Assembly (NCBI GenBank): GCA_028279885.1
Contig: JANQMX010000058.1
Coordinates: 1-64,000, forward strand
Direction: 5' to 3'
From: Rhodovibrionaceae bacterium
Lineage (GTDB): Bacteria > Pseudomonadota > Alphaproteobacteria > Kiloniellales > DSM-21159
Length of the DNA stretch: 64,000 nt
Made by a program: the position numbers and the translations under genes. This document shows, one piece after another, positions 47,642 through 57,020 of this stretch. The notes below the pieces were generated by a model. That model saw nothing but the letters and a program-made list of their open reading frames with translations, did no database searches and was not told the DNA's origin. The stretch's first letter is position 1. Every line of letters starts with the position of its first letter.

Positions 47642-47699
47642 GCCTGCCTCTGATTGCGGTTGACCTAGCGAAGCGTCCGATGGCGAGCGACCTCTGGTC

Positions 47700-47715
47700 A
47701 TTGACGCAGGTCAAT
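47700..47715. promoter_or_regulatory. FNR/FixK-type palindrome upstream of hsp20
   Basis: ATTGACGCAGGTCAAT is a perfect inverted repeat of 6-base arms with a 4-base spacer. It fits the FixK/FNR consensus TTGAY-N4-RTCAA without mismatch. Its centre lies 66 bases before the hsp20 start and about 190 bases before the TolC-like gene. Confidence 0.7.
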
Positions 47716-47898
47716 CAGCCGACGATCGATCGGCAGCCATCCCGGCGACTCTCTTCAAGCCTCGCTGACAGAGTAAGGCAATTCCTGAACTGCGAAAAAA
47801 CTCTGCTCGCTTCGATTGTCCAATCCACACCGTATTGCGAGTATCCGCGCTGCCGTGTTAAACGTTTTAAGTCGGAAATCCGAACGCCGGGGGCAGTC

Positions 47899-49254
47899 GT
47901 GTATCGATACTTACTCGTGTTCTTTCCGATTTGGACGTTGGCGATCCTGCCCGGGGATGCCGGAAGTCAAACGCTAGAACAGGAACTCTCTGACGCGCTG
48001 GCGGTTCATCCGCTGATAAATTCGGCGAGGTTCAATCTTCGTGAAGCCGGCGGCGTGGTCGACGAGGCCTTTGGCGAATTCTTGCCCGAGGTCGATTTGA
48101 CTGGCGACAGCGGCTACGAATACACGGACAGCCCGACGCGCCGCGACGACGACGACCCGCCGCTCAGCACCTTCAGCAATCGCCTCTCGCTCAGCCTGAC
48201 TCAGAACCTTTTCGACGGCTTCGAGCGCTCGTCGCGCTACGAGATCGCCAAGATCGATCGCCAGGCGGCGCAGGACGATCTGCGGAGTGCCGTTCAGAAC
48301 GTCTTTCTCGATGGGGCCACGGCCTACCACGATGTGCTGCGCTTCGTGCGGCTGGAGAAGATCGCCGTCGCCAATGAAGCGAACATCCGCGAGCAGTTGG
48401 TCTTGGAGGATGAGCGGGTAGAGCGGGGCGGCGGCATCGCCGTCGACGTGCTGCTGGCCAAGACCCGGCTGCAGATCGCCAAGGAGCAGCGGGTCGAGAT
48501 CGAAGGGCTGCTGCGGGACGCGGGCATTCGTTATCGCGAGGTCTTCGCCAAGATGCCGGAGACCCGGCGGATGATCGAGCCCATCCCGCCGGTCGAGCTG
48601 CTGCCCCAGAGCCTCAAGGAGGCGACGGAGATCGCACTGAGCGAAAACCCGCAGGTGCTGGCCCAGGAGAAGGCGACGGAAGCGGCCGACCGTCAGCGCG
48701 ATATCGCCGAGAGCGACTACTACCCCGAGCTCAACGTCGTGCTGCGCGGGAACGTCGAGGACGACGTGGCCGGTATCGACGGCACCCGCCGCGACTTCGC
48801 TGCTCTCTTGGAGCTCAACTGGAAGCTCTTCGACGGCTTCACCCGGCCCGCCCGGGTGCGGCAAGCCTCGGATGCCTACTCCAACAGCCTGAGTCTCTTG
48901 AGCTTCGAGAAGCGGCAGGTGCTGGAGGAGGCACGGCTGGCCTTCAATCAGCTGGAGACGGCCCGGGAACGGGTCGCGCTCCTGGAGAATGCCGTGGTTA
49001 TCGCCGAAGAGGTGGCGGTGGCACGCCGGCGTCTGCGCGAGGCGGGGCGCGACACCGCGGTCAATGTGCTCGATGCCGAGACCGAGTTCTTCAACGCGCA
49101 GATCGAGTTCGTCAACGCAAGCTACGATGCACGTATCTCGGTCTATCGCCTGCTGGCGGCCCTGGGATGGCTGACGCCGGGCAACCTTGATCTGACCAAC
49201 GCCGGAAACCTCGAAGCGCCGGCCTACCTGCCGTCGGTCACCATCCGAGAGTGA
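47899..49254 (+). CDS. TolC-family outer membrane channel of a type I secretion system
   Basis: The 451-residue protein has a signal peptide (GTG start, YRYLLVFFPIWTLAILPGDAGS) and the duplicated helical pattern of outer membrane efflux proteins, with repeats at LTQNLFDGFERSSRYEIAKI and LNWKLFDGFTRPARVRQASD. It would be the outer channel for the FecR-RTX protein encoded next. I prefer the GTG at 47899, because the longer frame from 47680 puts about 70 unlikely residues before the signal. The substrate, ABC and fusion protein genes follow in the same direction. Confidence 0.85.
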   Translation: MYRYLLVFFPIWTLAILPGDAGSQTLEQELSDALAVHPLINSARFNLREAGGVVDEAFGEFLPEVDLTGDSGYEYTDSPTRRDDDDPPLSTFSNRLSLSLTQNLFDGFERSSRYEIAKIDRQAAQDDLRSAVQNVFLDGATAYHDVLRFVRLEKIAVANEANIREQLVLEDERVERGGGIAVDVLLAKTRLQIAKEQRVEIEGLLRDAGIRYREVFAKMPETRRMIEPIPPVELLPQSLKEATEIALSENPQVLAQEKATEAADRQRDIAESDYYPELNVVLRGNVEDDVAGIDGTRRDFAALLELNWKLFDGFTRPARVRQASDAYSNSLSLLSFEKRQVLEEARLAFNQLETARERVALLENAVVIAEEVAVARRRLREAGRDTAVNVLDAETEFFNAQIEFVNASYDARISVYRLLAALGWLTPGNLDLTNAGNLEAPAYLPSVTIRE

Positions 49255-49481
49255 GCCTTCCGGGGTCGCCCAACACGCGGCTTGGATGAAGCCGGTTGCA
49301 ATAGTGTGTTGATGCTCGAACGCGTTAATAATTGCAGAAAAAGAAGTAGTAATATTTTATGGTTTATCGAGAATTCCTAACAAATCAGCGATGCATTGAA
49401 TGAAATTCTACCGAGTGGTATAACCACTGTTCCGGTGCGTGGATCTATTCCAGTGCTGCGCGCCACCGGGGGTGGGGATAG

Positions 49482-52400
49482 ATGGCGTTGTTCCGAAATC
49501 GGGACGACCTCGACCAGCGCGTCGAAGTCCACAACTACAAAGACTTGCTGGACTTGCACGTCGAGTTCGGGGCTGGGCTGTATTTTGCCGATTTTCACCG
49601 TGTTGACGACGACCTGCTGATCGTTTTCGAGGACGGCCGAGAGACGCTGCTCCGAGACTACTTTACGGCGGAACAGCCTCTTTTGCTGGTTGCTGATGGC
49701 GGGGTCGTCGACAGCGACACCGTTGGCGCGCTGCTGAGGCCGGAGACGCCGCTTCTCTACGCGCAGGCCGACGGAACGGCTGCTGCCGGACTCCAGCGCA
49801 TCGGCGAGGTGCGGGAGGCCGAGGGCTTTGTCGAGGCAACGCGGCCGGACGGGACGACGGTTCGTTTGGGTGTCGGAGACTCGGTCTATCAGGGCGACAT
49901 CCTGGCAACGGGCGCCGACGGCAAGATCGGCGTGATTTTCATCGACGGTACGGTCTTCTCGCTCAGCGAGAACGGTCGCATGACGCTCAACAGCCTGGTC
50001 TTCGACCCAGGCGAGAGCGATAGCGCCATGAACCTCTCTGTCCTGCAGGGGACGTTCGTTTTCCTGAGCGGGCAGATCGCCGGCGAGTCCGACGACGGCA
50101 TGACGGTCCGCACGCCGGTCGCGACTCTCGGTGTGCGAGGAACCCAGGTCGGCGGTACCCTCGAAAATGGGCTCTTCACCCTTTTCCCCGACGAGGACAC
50201 GGGCGATATCGGCGTTGCGACCGTGATCAATCTCGGCGGACAGGTGGTGCTCGACGCGGCCTTCGAAAGCTCGCAGGTTACCGGCTTCTTCAATGCGCCG
50301 TCGCCGCCTTTCATCCCGCCGGCCAGTCAGATCGCACTGCTCTTCTCTGACGTGCAGCAGCCGCTCAGCCGCCTGGTGCCACAGCGGCAAGACTTCATTC
50401 GCGATGGGCAAGACCCGGACCAGGACGACGATGCGCAAGGCGATGACACCCGCAATGATGGCGGCGGCGATCAGGAGGGCAGCACGGGCGGCGACGCCCA
50501 GCAGTTGGCCGGCATCGAGCCGGCAGCCGGCGTAAACGACGCGGCCGCGAGCCTGCCGCAAGCGCCGGACCCGGCAGAGATCGTCGATACCGATGCGCAG
50601 CAGATCGGCCTTGTGCAGGGGCCGAGCGAACTGTTCGATGCCAACCCCGGCTTCGGCAACGAGGCTTCCGAAGGTTTCGATGACAGCGCCGACGAAGACG
50701 GCGGCATTCCTCAAGCCTCCTCTGCCAATCCGTCGGTTCAGGCCGCCTCGGCGCAGTCGAATGAACCGACGGACACGGGCCCGCCCCCTGCCGGGTTCGA
50801 GGGCGACGATACCATCATCGGGACGGAAGGGGACGACGTCATCGCCGGCTTCGCCGGCAACGACCTCCTAATCGGCATCGGCGGTAATGACACCCTGATC
50901 GGCGGTGCGGGCAACGATACGCTGCAGGGCAGTGAAGGCCTGGACCTCGGCGATTTCTCCGAAAGCCAGCAGCAGGTCATCGTCGACCTTGAGGAGGGGA
51001 CTGCCAACGGTGAGGACATCGGCTCGGATGTCCTGGCGAACATCGAGAACATCGCCACGGGCAGCGGCAACGATTCTCTGGTCGGCGACGCACAGGCCAA
51101 CCAGTTGAACGCTGGCGCCGGCGACGACACTTTGCTCGGCGGCGGCGGCAACGACACCCTCGAGGGAGGCGAGGGGGCCGACCTCCTCGACGGCGGCACC
51201 GGAGATGACGTGGTGAGCGGCGGCCTCGGCGACGATACGCTCGTCGGCGGTTCGGGCGAGGGCGACGATGTGTTGGACGGCGGGGAAGGCCGCGACTTCG
51301 GGCGCTTCACCAGCACGACAAAGTCGATCACCGTCGATCTCGAAGCCGGCACGGCGTCGGGCAGCGAGATCGGCAGCGATTCCCTGAGCGGCCTGGAAGA
51401 CATCGCCAGCGGTAGCGGTGACGACAGCTTGGCCGGTGACAGCGCCGACAACATGCTGGACGGCGGTGCCGGCAACGACAGTCTCGCCGGGCGTGGTGGC
51501 GACGACACACTGATCGGCGGTGAAGGCGATGACAGTCTGACGGGTGGCGAAGGCAACGACCGGCTGGTGGGCGGTATCGGCAATGACGTGCTGATTGGCG
51601 GTGCCGGCCTTGCCGGGCTGATCGATGCCTCGAATGCGCTGCAGACCGACCAAGGTTTCCTGGTTACGGCGCACAGCATCGACCCCGATGGCAATCAAAC
51701 GGACGCCAGCAGCGACAACCTTTTCCTCGCCGAGAATGGCATCGGCGTGGTCGGGAGCACCGGCAATTCCGCACCGAGTAACCAGCTGGGTTTCGATGCG
51801 GAGCTTGGCGTTTCCGAACAGATCGTCGTTGCGTTCACCAACGAGATCACCGACGCGGAGGTCGACGTCAGCCTGTTGTTCGCGAACGAGGGACCGAACA
51901 ACGGTGACGAGGTCGGCCAGTGGCAGGCTTTTCTCGGTGACCAGCTTGTTGCGGAAGCCAGCTTCTTCGCGTCCGGCGACGACGATGCCCTGACGGTCTT
52001 CATCGACCCGGAGGGTGACGCCGTCTTCGATCGCTTGGTGCTTTCGGCGGAGGAGTACAGCGCTGGCCAGTGTGAGATCACCGAGAACAGCAGCGACTAC
52101 TTCGTCACCGAAATCCGCTTCAACGAGGCAGGTTCGGGCGACGACACCTTGATCGGTGGCGAGGGCGACGATCAGCTCAACGGGCGTGATGGAAATGACA
52201 GCCTGACGGGCGACGCGGGCGACGATGCACTCTCCGGCGGCGCCGGCGACGATACCTTGGCCGGCGGCCAGGGCGCCGATCAGCACATCGGAGGCAGCGG
52301 CGCCGACCGCTTCGCCTTCGAGGTCGGTGAGGACGGCCTCAAGGTCATGGAGAACGTGCGCCTCTCGGATTTGGGTTTCGAGGCGGACGTGATCGAGGAC

Positions 52401-52673
52401 TTCGACGCCGAGGAAGGCGACATGCTGCTGCTGACCCTCGAAGAAGATCCGGACGCGCTGGCGATCGCGCTTGGCAATTTCGAGGTCATCGAGGGCGAGT
52501 ATGACGGAACCAACGGGACCTCCGAGGGTTGGCTGAACCGTGAACCCAGCCTGCTGCTCGATGGCGAGGGCAATCTGATCTACGACGACAACGGCGCCGC
52601 CGAGGGCTATACCGTGGTCGCGCAGGTCGAGCCGGGCAGCGTTGCCGCCGAAGACATCCAGGTTTCGGGATAG
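49482..52673 (+). CDS. Giant FecR-RTX protein, type I secretion substrate
   Basis: The 1063-residue acidic protein lacks a Sec signal. Residues about 100-200 form a FecR-like domain (VRLGVGDSVYQGDILATGAD, VLQGTFVFLSGQIAGES, VRTPVATLGVRGTQVGG). A Pro/Gln/Asp-rich linker follows at about 280-440. Residues about 440-710 and 885-950 are Ca2+-binding RTX nonapeptides, separated by a beta-rich domain at about 710-880. The C-terminus is aliphatic and acidic, as in type I secretion signals. The next two genes encode the ABC and fusion components. It is probably a surface adhesin or matrix protein. Confidence 0.88.
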   Translation: MALFRNRDDLDQRVEVHNYKDLLDLHVEFGAGLYFADFHRVDDDLLIVFEDGRETLLRDYFTAEQPLLLVADGGVVDSDTVGALLRPETPLLYAQADGTAAAGLQRIGEVREAEGFVEATRPDGTTVRLGVGDSVYQGDILATGADGKIGVIFIDGTVFSLSENGRMTLNSLVFDPGESDSAMNLSVLQGTFVFLSGQIAGESDDGMTVRTPVATLGVRGTQVGGTLENGLFTLFPDEDTGDIGVATVINLGGQVVLDAAFESSQVTGFFNAPSPPFIPPASQIALLFSDVQQPLSRLVPQRQDFIRDGQDPDQDDDAQGDDTRNDGGGDQEGSTGGDAQQLAGIEPAAGVNDAAASLPQAPDPAEIVDTDAQQIGLVQGPSELFDANPGFGNEASEGFDDSADEDGGIPQASSANPSVQAASAQSNEPTDTGPPPAGFEGDDTIIGTEGDDVIAGFAGNDLLIGIGGNDTLIGGAGNDTLQGSEGLDLGDFSESQQQVIVDLEEGTANGEDIGSDVLANIENIATGSGNDSLVGDAQANQLNAGAGDDTLLGGGGNDTLEGGEGADLLDGGTGDDVVSGGLGDDTLVGGSGEGDDVLDGGEGRDFGRFTSTTKSITVDLEAGTASGSEIGSDSLSGLEDIASGSGDDSLAGDSADNMLDGGAGNDSLAGRGGDDTLIGGEGDDSLTGGEGNDRLVGGIGNDVLIGGAGLAGLIDASNALQTDQGFLVTAHSIDPDGNQTDASSDNLFLAENGIGVVGSTGNSAPSNQLGFDAELGVSEQIVVAFTNEITDAEVDVSLLFANEGPNNGDEVGQWQAFLGDQLVAEASFFASGDDDALTVFIDPEGDAVFDRLVLSAEEYSAGQCEITENSSDYFVTEIRFNEAGSGDDTLIGGEGDDQLNGRDGNDSLTGDAGDDALSGGAGDDTLAGGQGADQHIGGSGADRFAFEVGEDGLKVMENVRLSDLGFEADVIEDFDAEEGDMLLLTLEEDPDALAIALGNFEVIEGEYDGTNGTSEGWLNREPSLLLDGEGNLIYDDNGAAEGYTVVAQVEPGSVAAEDIQVSG
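50798..51605 (+). repeat. RTX nonapeptide array 1 with a duplicated module
   Basis: GGxGxDxLx-type repeats dominate this stretch. A longer module of about 66 residues occurs twice. The first copy contains IVDLEEGTANGEDIGSDVLA and IENIATGSGNDSL, the second ITVDLEAGTASGSEIGSDSL and LEDIASGSGDDSL. This shows recent tandem growth of the array. Confidence 0.85.
52134..52330 (+). repeat. RTX nonapeptide array 2
   Basis: Six to seven further Ca2+-binding repeats (GEGDDQLNGRDGNDSLTGDA and following) lie just before the C-terminal secretion region, as is usual for type I substrates. Confidence 0.85.
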
Positions 52674-52681
52674 ACGGCGCA

Positions 52682-54433
52682 ATGGCGAGCACCAAGTGGA
52701 CCCGGAGAAAGCTGCTGAGGCGGGCCTTCGGCGGCATCTGGCAAGAGCTGCTGCTCTACTCGCTTTTCCTCAATCTCATCATGCTGAGCGTGCCGATCTT
52801 CGTGCTGCAGGTCTATGACCGGGTGGTGGCGCACGCCGGTATGACGACGCTGCAAGCCCTGGTCGCCGGCATGGCGGTGGCGCTGCTGTTCGACTTCGTG
52901 CTGCGGCAGGCGCGCAGCCGCGTGCTTCATCGGGTCGGTGCCAAGATCGACGCCGACCTCGGACACACGATCAATCGCAAGATCTTGGCCTTGCCGCTCA
53001 GCACCTTGGAAGGCCAGCCGGCGAGCCATTGGCAGGCGCTCTACCGCGATGTCGAGGGCGCCCGCGGTGTGCTGAGCAGCGCGGCCGTGCTGTTGCTGTT
53101 CGATCTGCCCTTCGTCTTCCTCTTCTTCGGAGTCATCGTGGTGATCGCGGCGCCGGTTGCCTGGGTGCTGCTGGTCAGCCTGTTTCTGTTGGTCGCCATT
53201 GCCGCCGTCGGCGCCGCGGTCGTTTCCTCGGCCAGCCGGCGGGAGCGCAAGGCCGCCCTGGAGCGGGACCGCCTGACCGGCGAAGTCCTGGCCGGGCGTG
53301 GCAGCGTCAAGGCCTTGGGCCTGGCCGAGCGTTTCGATGACGCCTGGCAAGAGCAGCAGGCCGAGGTGATGCAGAAGGCGCTCAAGCGCGGGCGTCTGGC
53401 CGACGGCTTTCAGAACGCGGCGCAGACCATCGCCTTGGCCAACACGGTTGCGATCACGGCGGTTGGCGCCCTCGCCATTCTCGATCAGCAGATGACCATC
53501 GGCGCGCTGGTTGCCGCCAACATCCTGGGCGGCCGCTTCATTGCGCCGCTGGTGCAACTGGTCCCGCACTGGCGCGGTTTCTCGACGGTCAAGCAGTCGC
53601 TCAACCGCCTGCGTCATCTGCTGTCGCTGGAGGAAGACGGTTCGGCCGGTCTGGAGCTGCCGCGGCCCGAGGGACGCCTTGCGCTGGAGGGCGTCAGCTT
53701 CGGCTATCCCGGGCGGGACCGTCCGGTCATCGAAGCCATGACCTTGAAGGTCGGGCCGGGTGGCCTGCACGCAATTGCCGGCGCCAACGGCTGCGGCAAG
53801 AGCACGCTGCTCAAGCTGCTGCTTGGCCTCTATCCGGTCGGTAAAGGCCGGGTGCTGCTGGACGGTGCCGAAATCGGCCAGTTCTCGCGCGCGCAGCTCG
53901 CCCAAGACATCGGCTACCTGCCACAGGCTCTGCACCTCTTCGACGGGACGATCCGCGACAACATCGCGTTGGCCGGCCCGGCGCACGACGACGAGGAGGT
54001 CATCGCCGCGGCCAAGCGGGCCGGCGTGCACGACGCCATCGTCGACAGCCCGCAGGGCTACAACACGCCGGTCGGGGAGGCCGGGCAGTGGCTGTCCGGC
54101 GGGCAGCGTCAGCGCATCGGTCTCGCGCGCGCCTTGATCACCGACCCGGCCGTGCTGCTGCTCGACGAGCCGACGGCCTTTCTCGATCAGCGGGCCGAGC
54201 AGGACGTGGTCGAACTGCTGACCGAGCTGGCCCGGGACAAGACGGTGGTCGTCGCGACCCACAGCCGGGCGCTCCTGCGGCGCGCCGACTCGGTGGTGAT
54301 CATGAACCGCGGTCGTATCGTCCGCGCCGGCCGGCCGAGCAACGTCTTCGCCGAAGACAAGAGCGCCCAGGACAAGGCGGCCCAGGATAAGGCGCAGGGT
54401 GCGGTGGTCGATCTCAGGGGGACGACGCGATGA
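52682..54433 (+). CDS. Type I secretion ABC transporter
   Basis: The 583-residue inner membrane protein has an exporter membrane domain at about 10-310 and an ATPase domain at about 330-560. The ATPase shows Walker A GANGCGKST, signature LSGGQRQRIGLARAL, Walker B AVLLLDEPTAFLD and a switch His in VATHSR. There is no N-terminal C39 peptidase or C39-like domain, which fits PrtD-type transporters of RTX proteins. It starts 8 bases after its likely substrate gene and overlaps the fusion protein gene by 4 bases. Confidence 0.92.
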   Translation: MASTKWTRRKLLRRAFGGIWQELLLYSLFLNLIMLSVPIFVLQVYDRVVAHAGMTTLQALVAGMAVALLFDFVLRQARSRVLHRVGAKIDADLGHTINRKILALPLSTLEGQPASHWQALYRDVEGARGVLSSAAVLLLFDLPFVFLFFGVIVVIAAPVAWVLLVSLFLLVAIAAVGAAVVSSASRRERKAALERDRLTGEVLAGRGSVKALGLAERFDDAWQEQQAEVMQKALKRGRLADGFQNAAQTIALANTVAITAVGALAILDQQMTIGALVAANILGGRFIAPLVQLVPHWRGFSTVKQSLNRLRHLLSLEEDGSAGLELPRPEGRLALEGVSFGYPGRDRPVIEAMTLKVGPGGLHAIAGANGCGKSTLLKLLLGLYPVGKGRVLLDGAEIGQFSRAQLAQDIGYLPQALHLFDGTIRDNIALAGPAHDDEEVIAAAKRAGVHDAIVDSPQGYNTPVGEAGQWLSGGQRQRIGLARALITDPAVLLLDEPTAFLDQRAEQDVVELLTELARDKTVVVATHSRALLRRADSVVIMNRGRIVRAGRPSNVFAEDKSAQDKAAQDKAQGAVVDLRGTTR

Positions 54434-55725
54434 CGCCGGTGCTGCAAGACGCGCTCAAAAGCAGCCAGCGCTCGTCCTGGCGCCTGCTCGCCGGTCTGGT
54501 GGTCGCCGCCGTCTGCGCCTTCTTTGCCTGGTCGTCTTTCGCCAAGATCGACGAGGTGGTCACCGCCTTCGGCGAGGTGGCGCCCGAAGGCCGTACCAAG
54601 ATCGTGCAGCACCTGGAAGGCGGCATCATCCGTCAGCTCCACGTCGAGGAGGGGCAGTCGGTCCTGGCCGGCGATGCGCTGTTGGAGATCATCCTGCCGA
54701 CCACGGCGATGAATCCGGAGGAGCTTCAGGTTCGGCAAGACGGCTTGCGGCTGACCCTGGCGCGTCTTGCTGCCGAGCAGGCGGGTGGTGAGCTGGTCTT
54801 CCCGCCGGATGAGGAAGCCCGCCGCCCGGCCTTGGCCAGGGCGGAGCGCGAAGCCTTCGCGGCGCGCCTTACCCAGCGGGCCGAGAGCTTGGCCTCCCTC
54901 ACCGAGCAGATCCGCCAAAAAGAGTTCGCCATTGCCGAGATGGAAACCAAGCAGAGCGCCCTGAGCGCCGACCTCGCGCTGGCACGGCAGAGCCTCGCCA
55001 TCTCCGCCGACCTGCTGCGCGATCAGCTCACCTCGCGCATGGAGCATGTCGAGCTGCAGCGGCAGACCCGGCGCATCGAAGGCGAGCTGAACACCGTGAC
55101 GGCCGGCGTGCCGCGCGTCACGGCCGAGCTGGAGGAGGCCCGCCGCAACTTCGACAAGATGGAGTCCAGCTTTGCCCGCGAGGTGCTCGAGGAGGCGCGC
55201 GCCGCGGAGGTCGAGCTGGCACGCACCGTCGAGCTGCTGGTCGATGCCGAGGAGCAGTCCCAGCGCACGACCATCCGCAGCCCGACCAACGGCATCGTCA
55301 AGAACCTGCGCTACGTCACCATCGGCGGCGTGGTCAGCCCCGGCGAGGCCATTCTGGAGCTGGTGCCGAGCGAGGACAGGCTGGTGCTGGAGGCTTTCCT
55401 GAGCCCGACAGACAGAGGCTCGGTTTCGGTGGGGCAGCGGGCGCGCGCCAAGATCACGGCCTACGACTTCATCCGCTATGGCGTGCTGGAGGGCACCATC
55501 ACGCAGATCGCGCCCGACACCACTGTCGACAGCGACGGCACTGCCCACTTCCGGGTCCTGATCGCGCCGGATGCGGATTACCTGGAGGCCGAGGGTGAGG
55601 AGTTGCCCATCGTGCCCGGCATGCAGGCCGAGGTCGACATTGCGACAGGCAGCCGGACTATCCTAAGCTCGCTCCTGCAGCCCTTCACGCGCGTCCGCCT
55701 GGAAGCCTTCCGCGAGCGGATTTAG
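54430..55725 (+). CDS. Membrane fusion protein of type I secretion (HlyD family)
   Basis: The 431-residue protein has one membrane helix at about 18-40, a long coiled-coil hairpin at about 95-280 rich in Ala, Glu, Arg and Leu, and a beta-barrel region. The characteristic TAFGEVAPEGRTKIVQHLEG and TIRSPTNGIVKNLRYVTIGG flank the coil, and GMQAEVDIATGSRTILSSLL closes it. It links the ABC transporter to the TolC-like channel. ATGA overlap with the ABC gene shows coupling. This is the last gene of the secretion locus. Confidence 0.92.
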   Translation: MTPVLQDALKSSQRSSWRLLAGLVVAAVCAFFAWSSFAKIDEVVTAFGEVAPEGRTKIVQHLEGGIIRQLHVEEGQSVLAGDALLEIILPTTAMNPEELQVRQDGLRLTLARLAAEQAGGELVFPPDEEARRPALARAEREAFAARLTQRAESLASLTEQIRQKEFAIAEMETKQSALSADLALARQSLAISADLLRDQLTSRMEHVELQRQTRRIEGELNTVTAGVPRVTAELEEARRNFDKMESSFAREVLEEARAAEVELARTVELLVDAEEQSQRTTIRSPTNGIVKNLRYVTIGGVVSPGEAILELVPSEDRLVLEAFLSPTDRGSVSVGQRARAKITAYDFIRYGVLEGTITQIAPDTTVDSDGTAHFRVLIAPDADYLEAEGEELPIVPGMQAEVDIATGSRTILSSLLQPFTRVRLEAFRERI

Positions 55726-55845
55726 ATCCACCCCCAGTCGTAGGCGGCATTCGCTATCCTGCCGCAACGTCCGCAACAGAGTCCGCTCTTGGAGCAAGGC
55801 CAGCCGAGCCATGATGGCTGTCGAAACAGCCGGGCATAGCTAGGA

Positions 55846-56870
55846 GGAGATAAAAATAATTATACTGGTACATCGATAATATTAAACGTGATTTATTCAT
55901 GGAAGATTTCTGTTTAATTAAAAATAATTCGGCTATATGACAGTTAATTTACTCTTTGCTTCTCAACTAAGGTCTTAAGATATTGAAGATCAGTAAGTCT
56001 ATTCTCTACGAAATCGATAGTGCCGTTTGTATGATATTGGCTTGCTGAAAGCGCAGCGCGGAATTCTGTATCTTCACATAAATTCTTGAGTTCAAACTTC
56101 ACCATATTGGGTTTTATGTCGTCAATCCACTTAATTGGGGTCTCTATCCTAAATTCAATTCTGCTCTCTACATGAATAATAGGCCGCGAATGTCGGAGGT
56201 TTTTCAATGTATCAATTGCCTTTACACCTTGAATTGTTGAAAAAAGTTCAAATATTTCTTTTCTTATTTTCTCATTTGTTATCACGTGCATTTTTCCTGT
56301 CGAGATCATTTCGTCGATCGTGCCAGTAAATAACGTGGGATAGTTGACAAGCTTGCCAATATGATAAAACCCGTTAGCGAAATCTCGTTTTTGTTTATCG
56401 TTCAACACGATGTTTTTACACTTTTCGCTGCGCAGCACTTCCAATATCGTCTGCAAATATTCCGCTTGTCGTTTCATGAAATCGATGTTTTTATTTGTAG
56501 ATTCAATTGAAAGAGCCAGATCACCATCCAATCGTTCGATGTATCTTTTCTCCTCTTCGTGATTTCGCTGAGCCTCCACAAATCGATCCGCTAGTAGACC
56601 AAAAAATACACCAAGAAAAGCACTAAAACTTATAAAAAAGAACTCTGTTACATACTTCCAATTATTACGATGTTTTTCGCTTGTCATTTCTCCCTCCCTC
56701 TTTTGGTCGAAGTTAGAAACGTCCGCTCTCTGGAAATTCCGTTTAGCCCATTACTTTGCGCAACTGTGGTATCAGCTTCTTAAGTCTGCCACGAGTTTGC
56801 TCGCGATGATAGAATAATATGGATAATTTCGCTTATCTAAAGGCGTGCCAAGCAACTCGACGCCTACGCT
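55846..56870. other. AT-rich island between GC-rich genes
   Basis: Base composition drops sharply here from the GC-rich surroundings and returns after about 56870. The island covers one gene and both of its flanks. No transposase, tRNA or flanking repeat was seen. The composition suggests acquisition by transfer. Confidence 0.65.
55944..56687 (-). CDS. Unrecognised single-pass membrane protein in AT-rich island
   Basis: I do not recognise this 247-residue protein with certainty. It has a membrane helix at about 15-34 (EFFFISFSAFLGVFFGLLAD) followed by a charged helical domain (EAQRNHEEEKRYIERLDGDL). The rest is soluble with many Lys, Ile and Asn residues. The layout resembles small DUF6090-like proteins seen mainly in Bacteroidetes, but this is a weak similarity. 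Its codon use, rich in A and T, is unlike all its neighbours. It starts behind GGGAGGGAGA and so is probably expressed. Confidence 0.6.
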   Translation of the reverse strand: MTSEKHRNNWKYVTEFFFISFSAFLGVFFGLLADRFVEAQRNHEEEKRYIERLDGDLALSIESTNKNIDFMKRQAEYLQTILEVLRSEKCKNIVLNDKQKRDFANGFYHIGKLVNYPTLFTGTIDEMISTGKMHVITNEKIRKEIFELFSTIQGVKAIDTLKNLRHSRPIIHVESRIEFRIETPIKWIDDIKPNMVKFELKNLCEDTEFRAALSASQYHTNGTIDFVENRLTDLQYLKTLVEKQRVN

Positions 56871-57020
56871 GCGATCCACAGCAGGTCGAAATCACTCAGT
56901 CGGTTCTGGGTGAGATTCGGATTTCAGTACCCATCGGGGAAAACGTCTGCTTCTGGTGACCCGGCAGACGGCTTGTGCACAGCATCCCTTTGTGAGTCCG
57001 TGACCTAAAGCGCGCTGCTA
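56688..57020. other. Intergenic region between AT-rich gene and bluB
   Basis: This 333-base stretch passes from AT-rich to GC-rich DNA. It holds the promoter of the AT-rich gene and a candidate terminator of bluB. I found no further gene. Confidence 0.5.
56936..56970 (-). terminator. Candidate terminator of bluB
   Basis: On the minus strand a 7-base stem CGTCTGC/GCAGACG with a 13-base loop is followed by TTTTCCCC, about 50 bases after the bluB stop. The loop is rather long and the T run short. Confidence 0.45.

Noticed and set aside
50798..52330. CRISPR-like periodic repeats
   Set aside because: The periodicity is 27 bases, in frame, and encodes Ca2+-binding nonapeptides. There are no unique spacers.
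50868..52682. 604-residue open frame antisense to the RTX protein
   Set aside because: It is a shadow of the repeat-coding strand with a periodic Val/Ala/Thr composition that reflects RTX codons.
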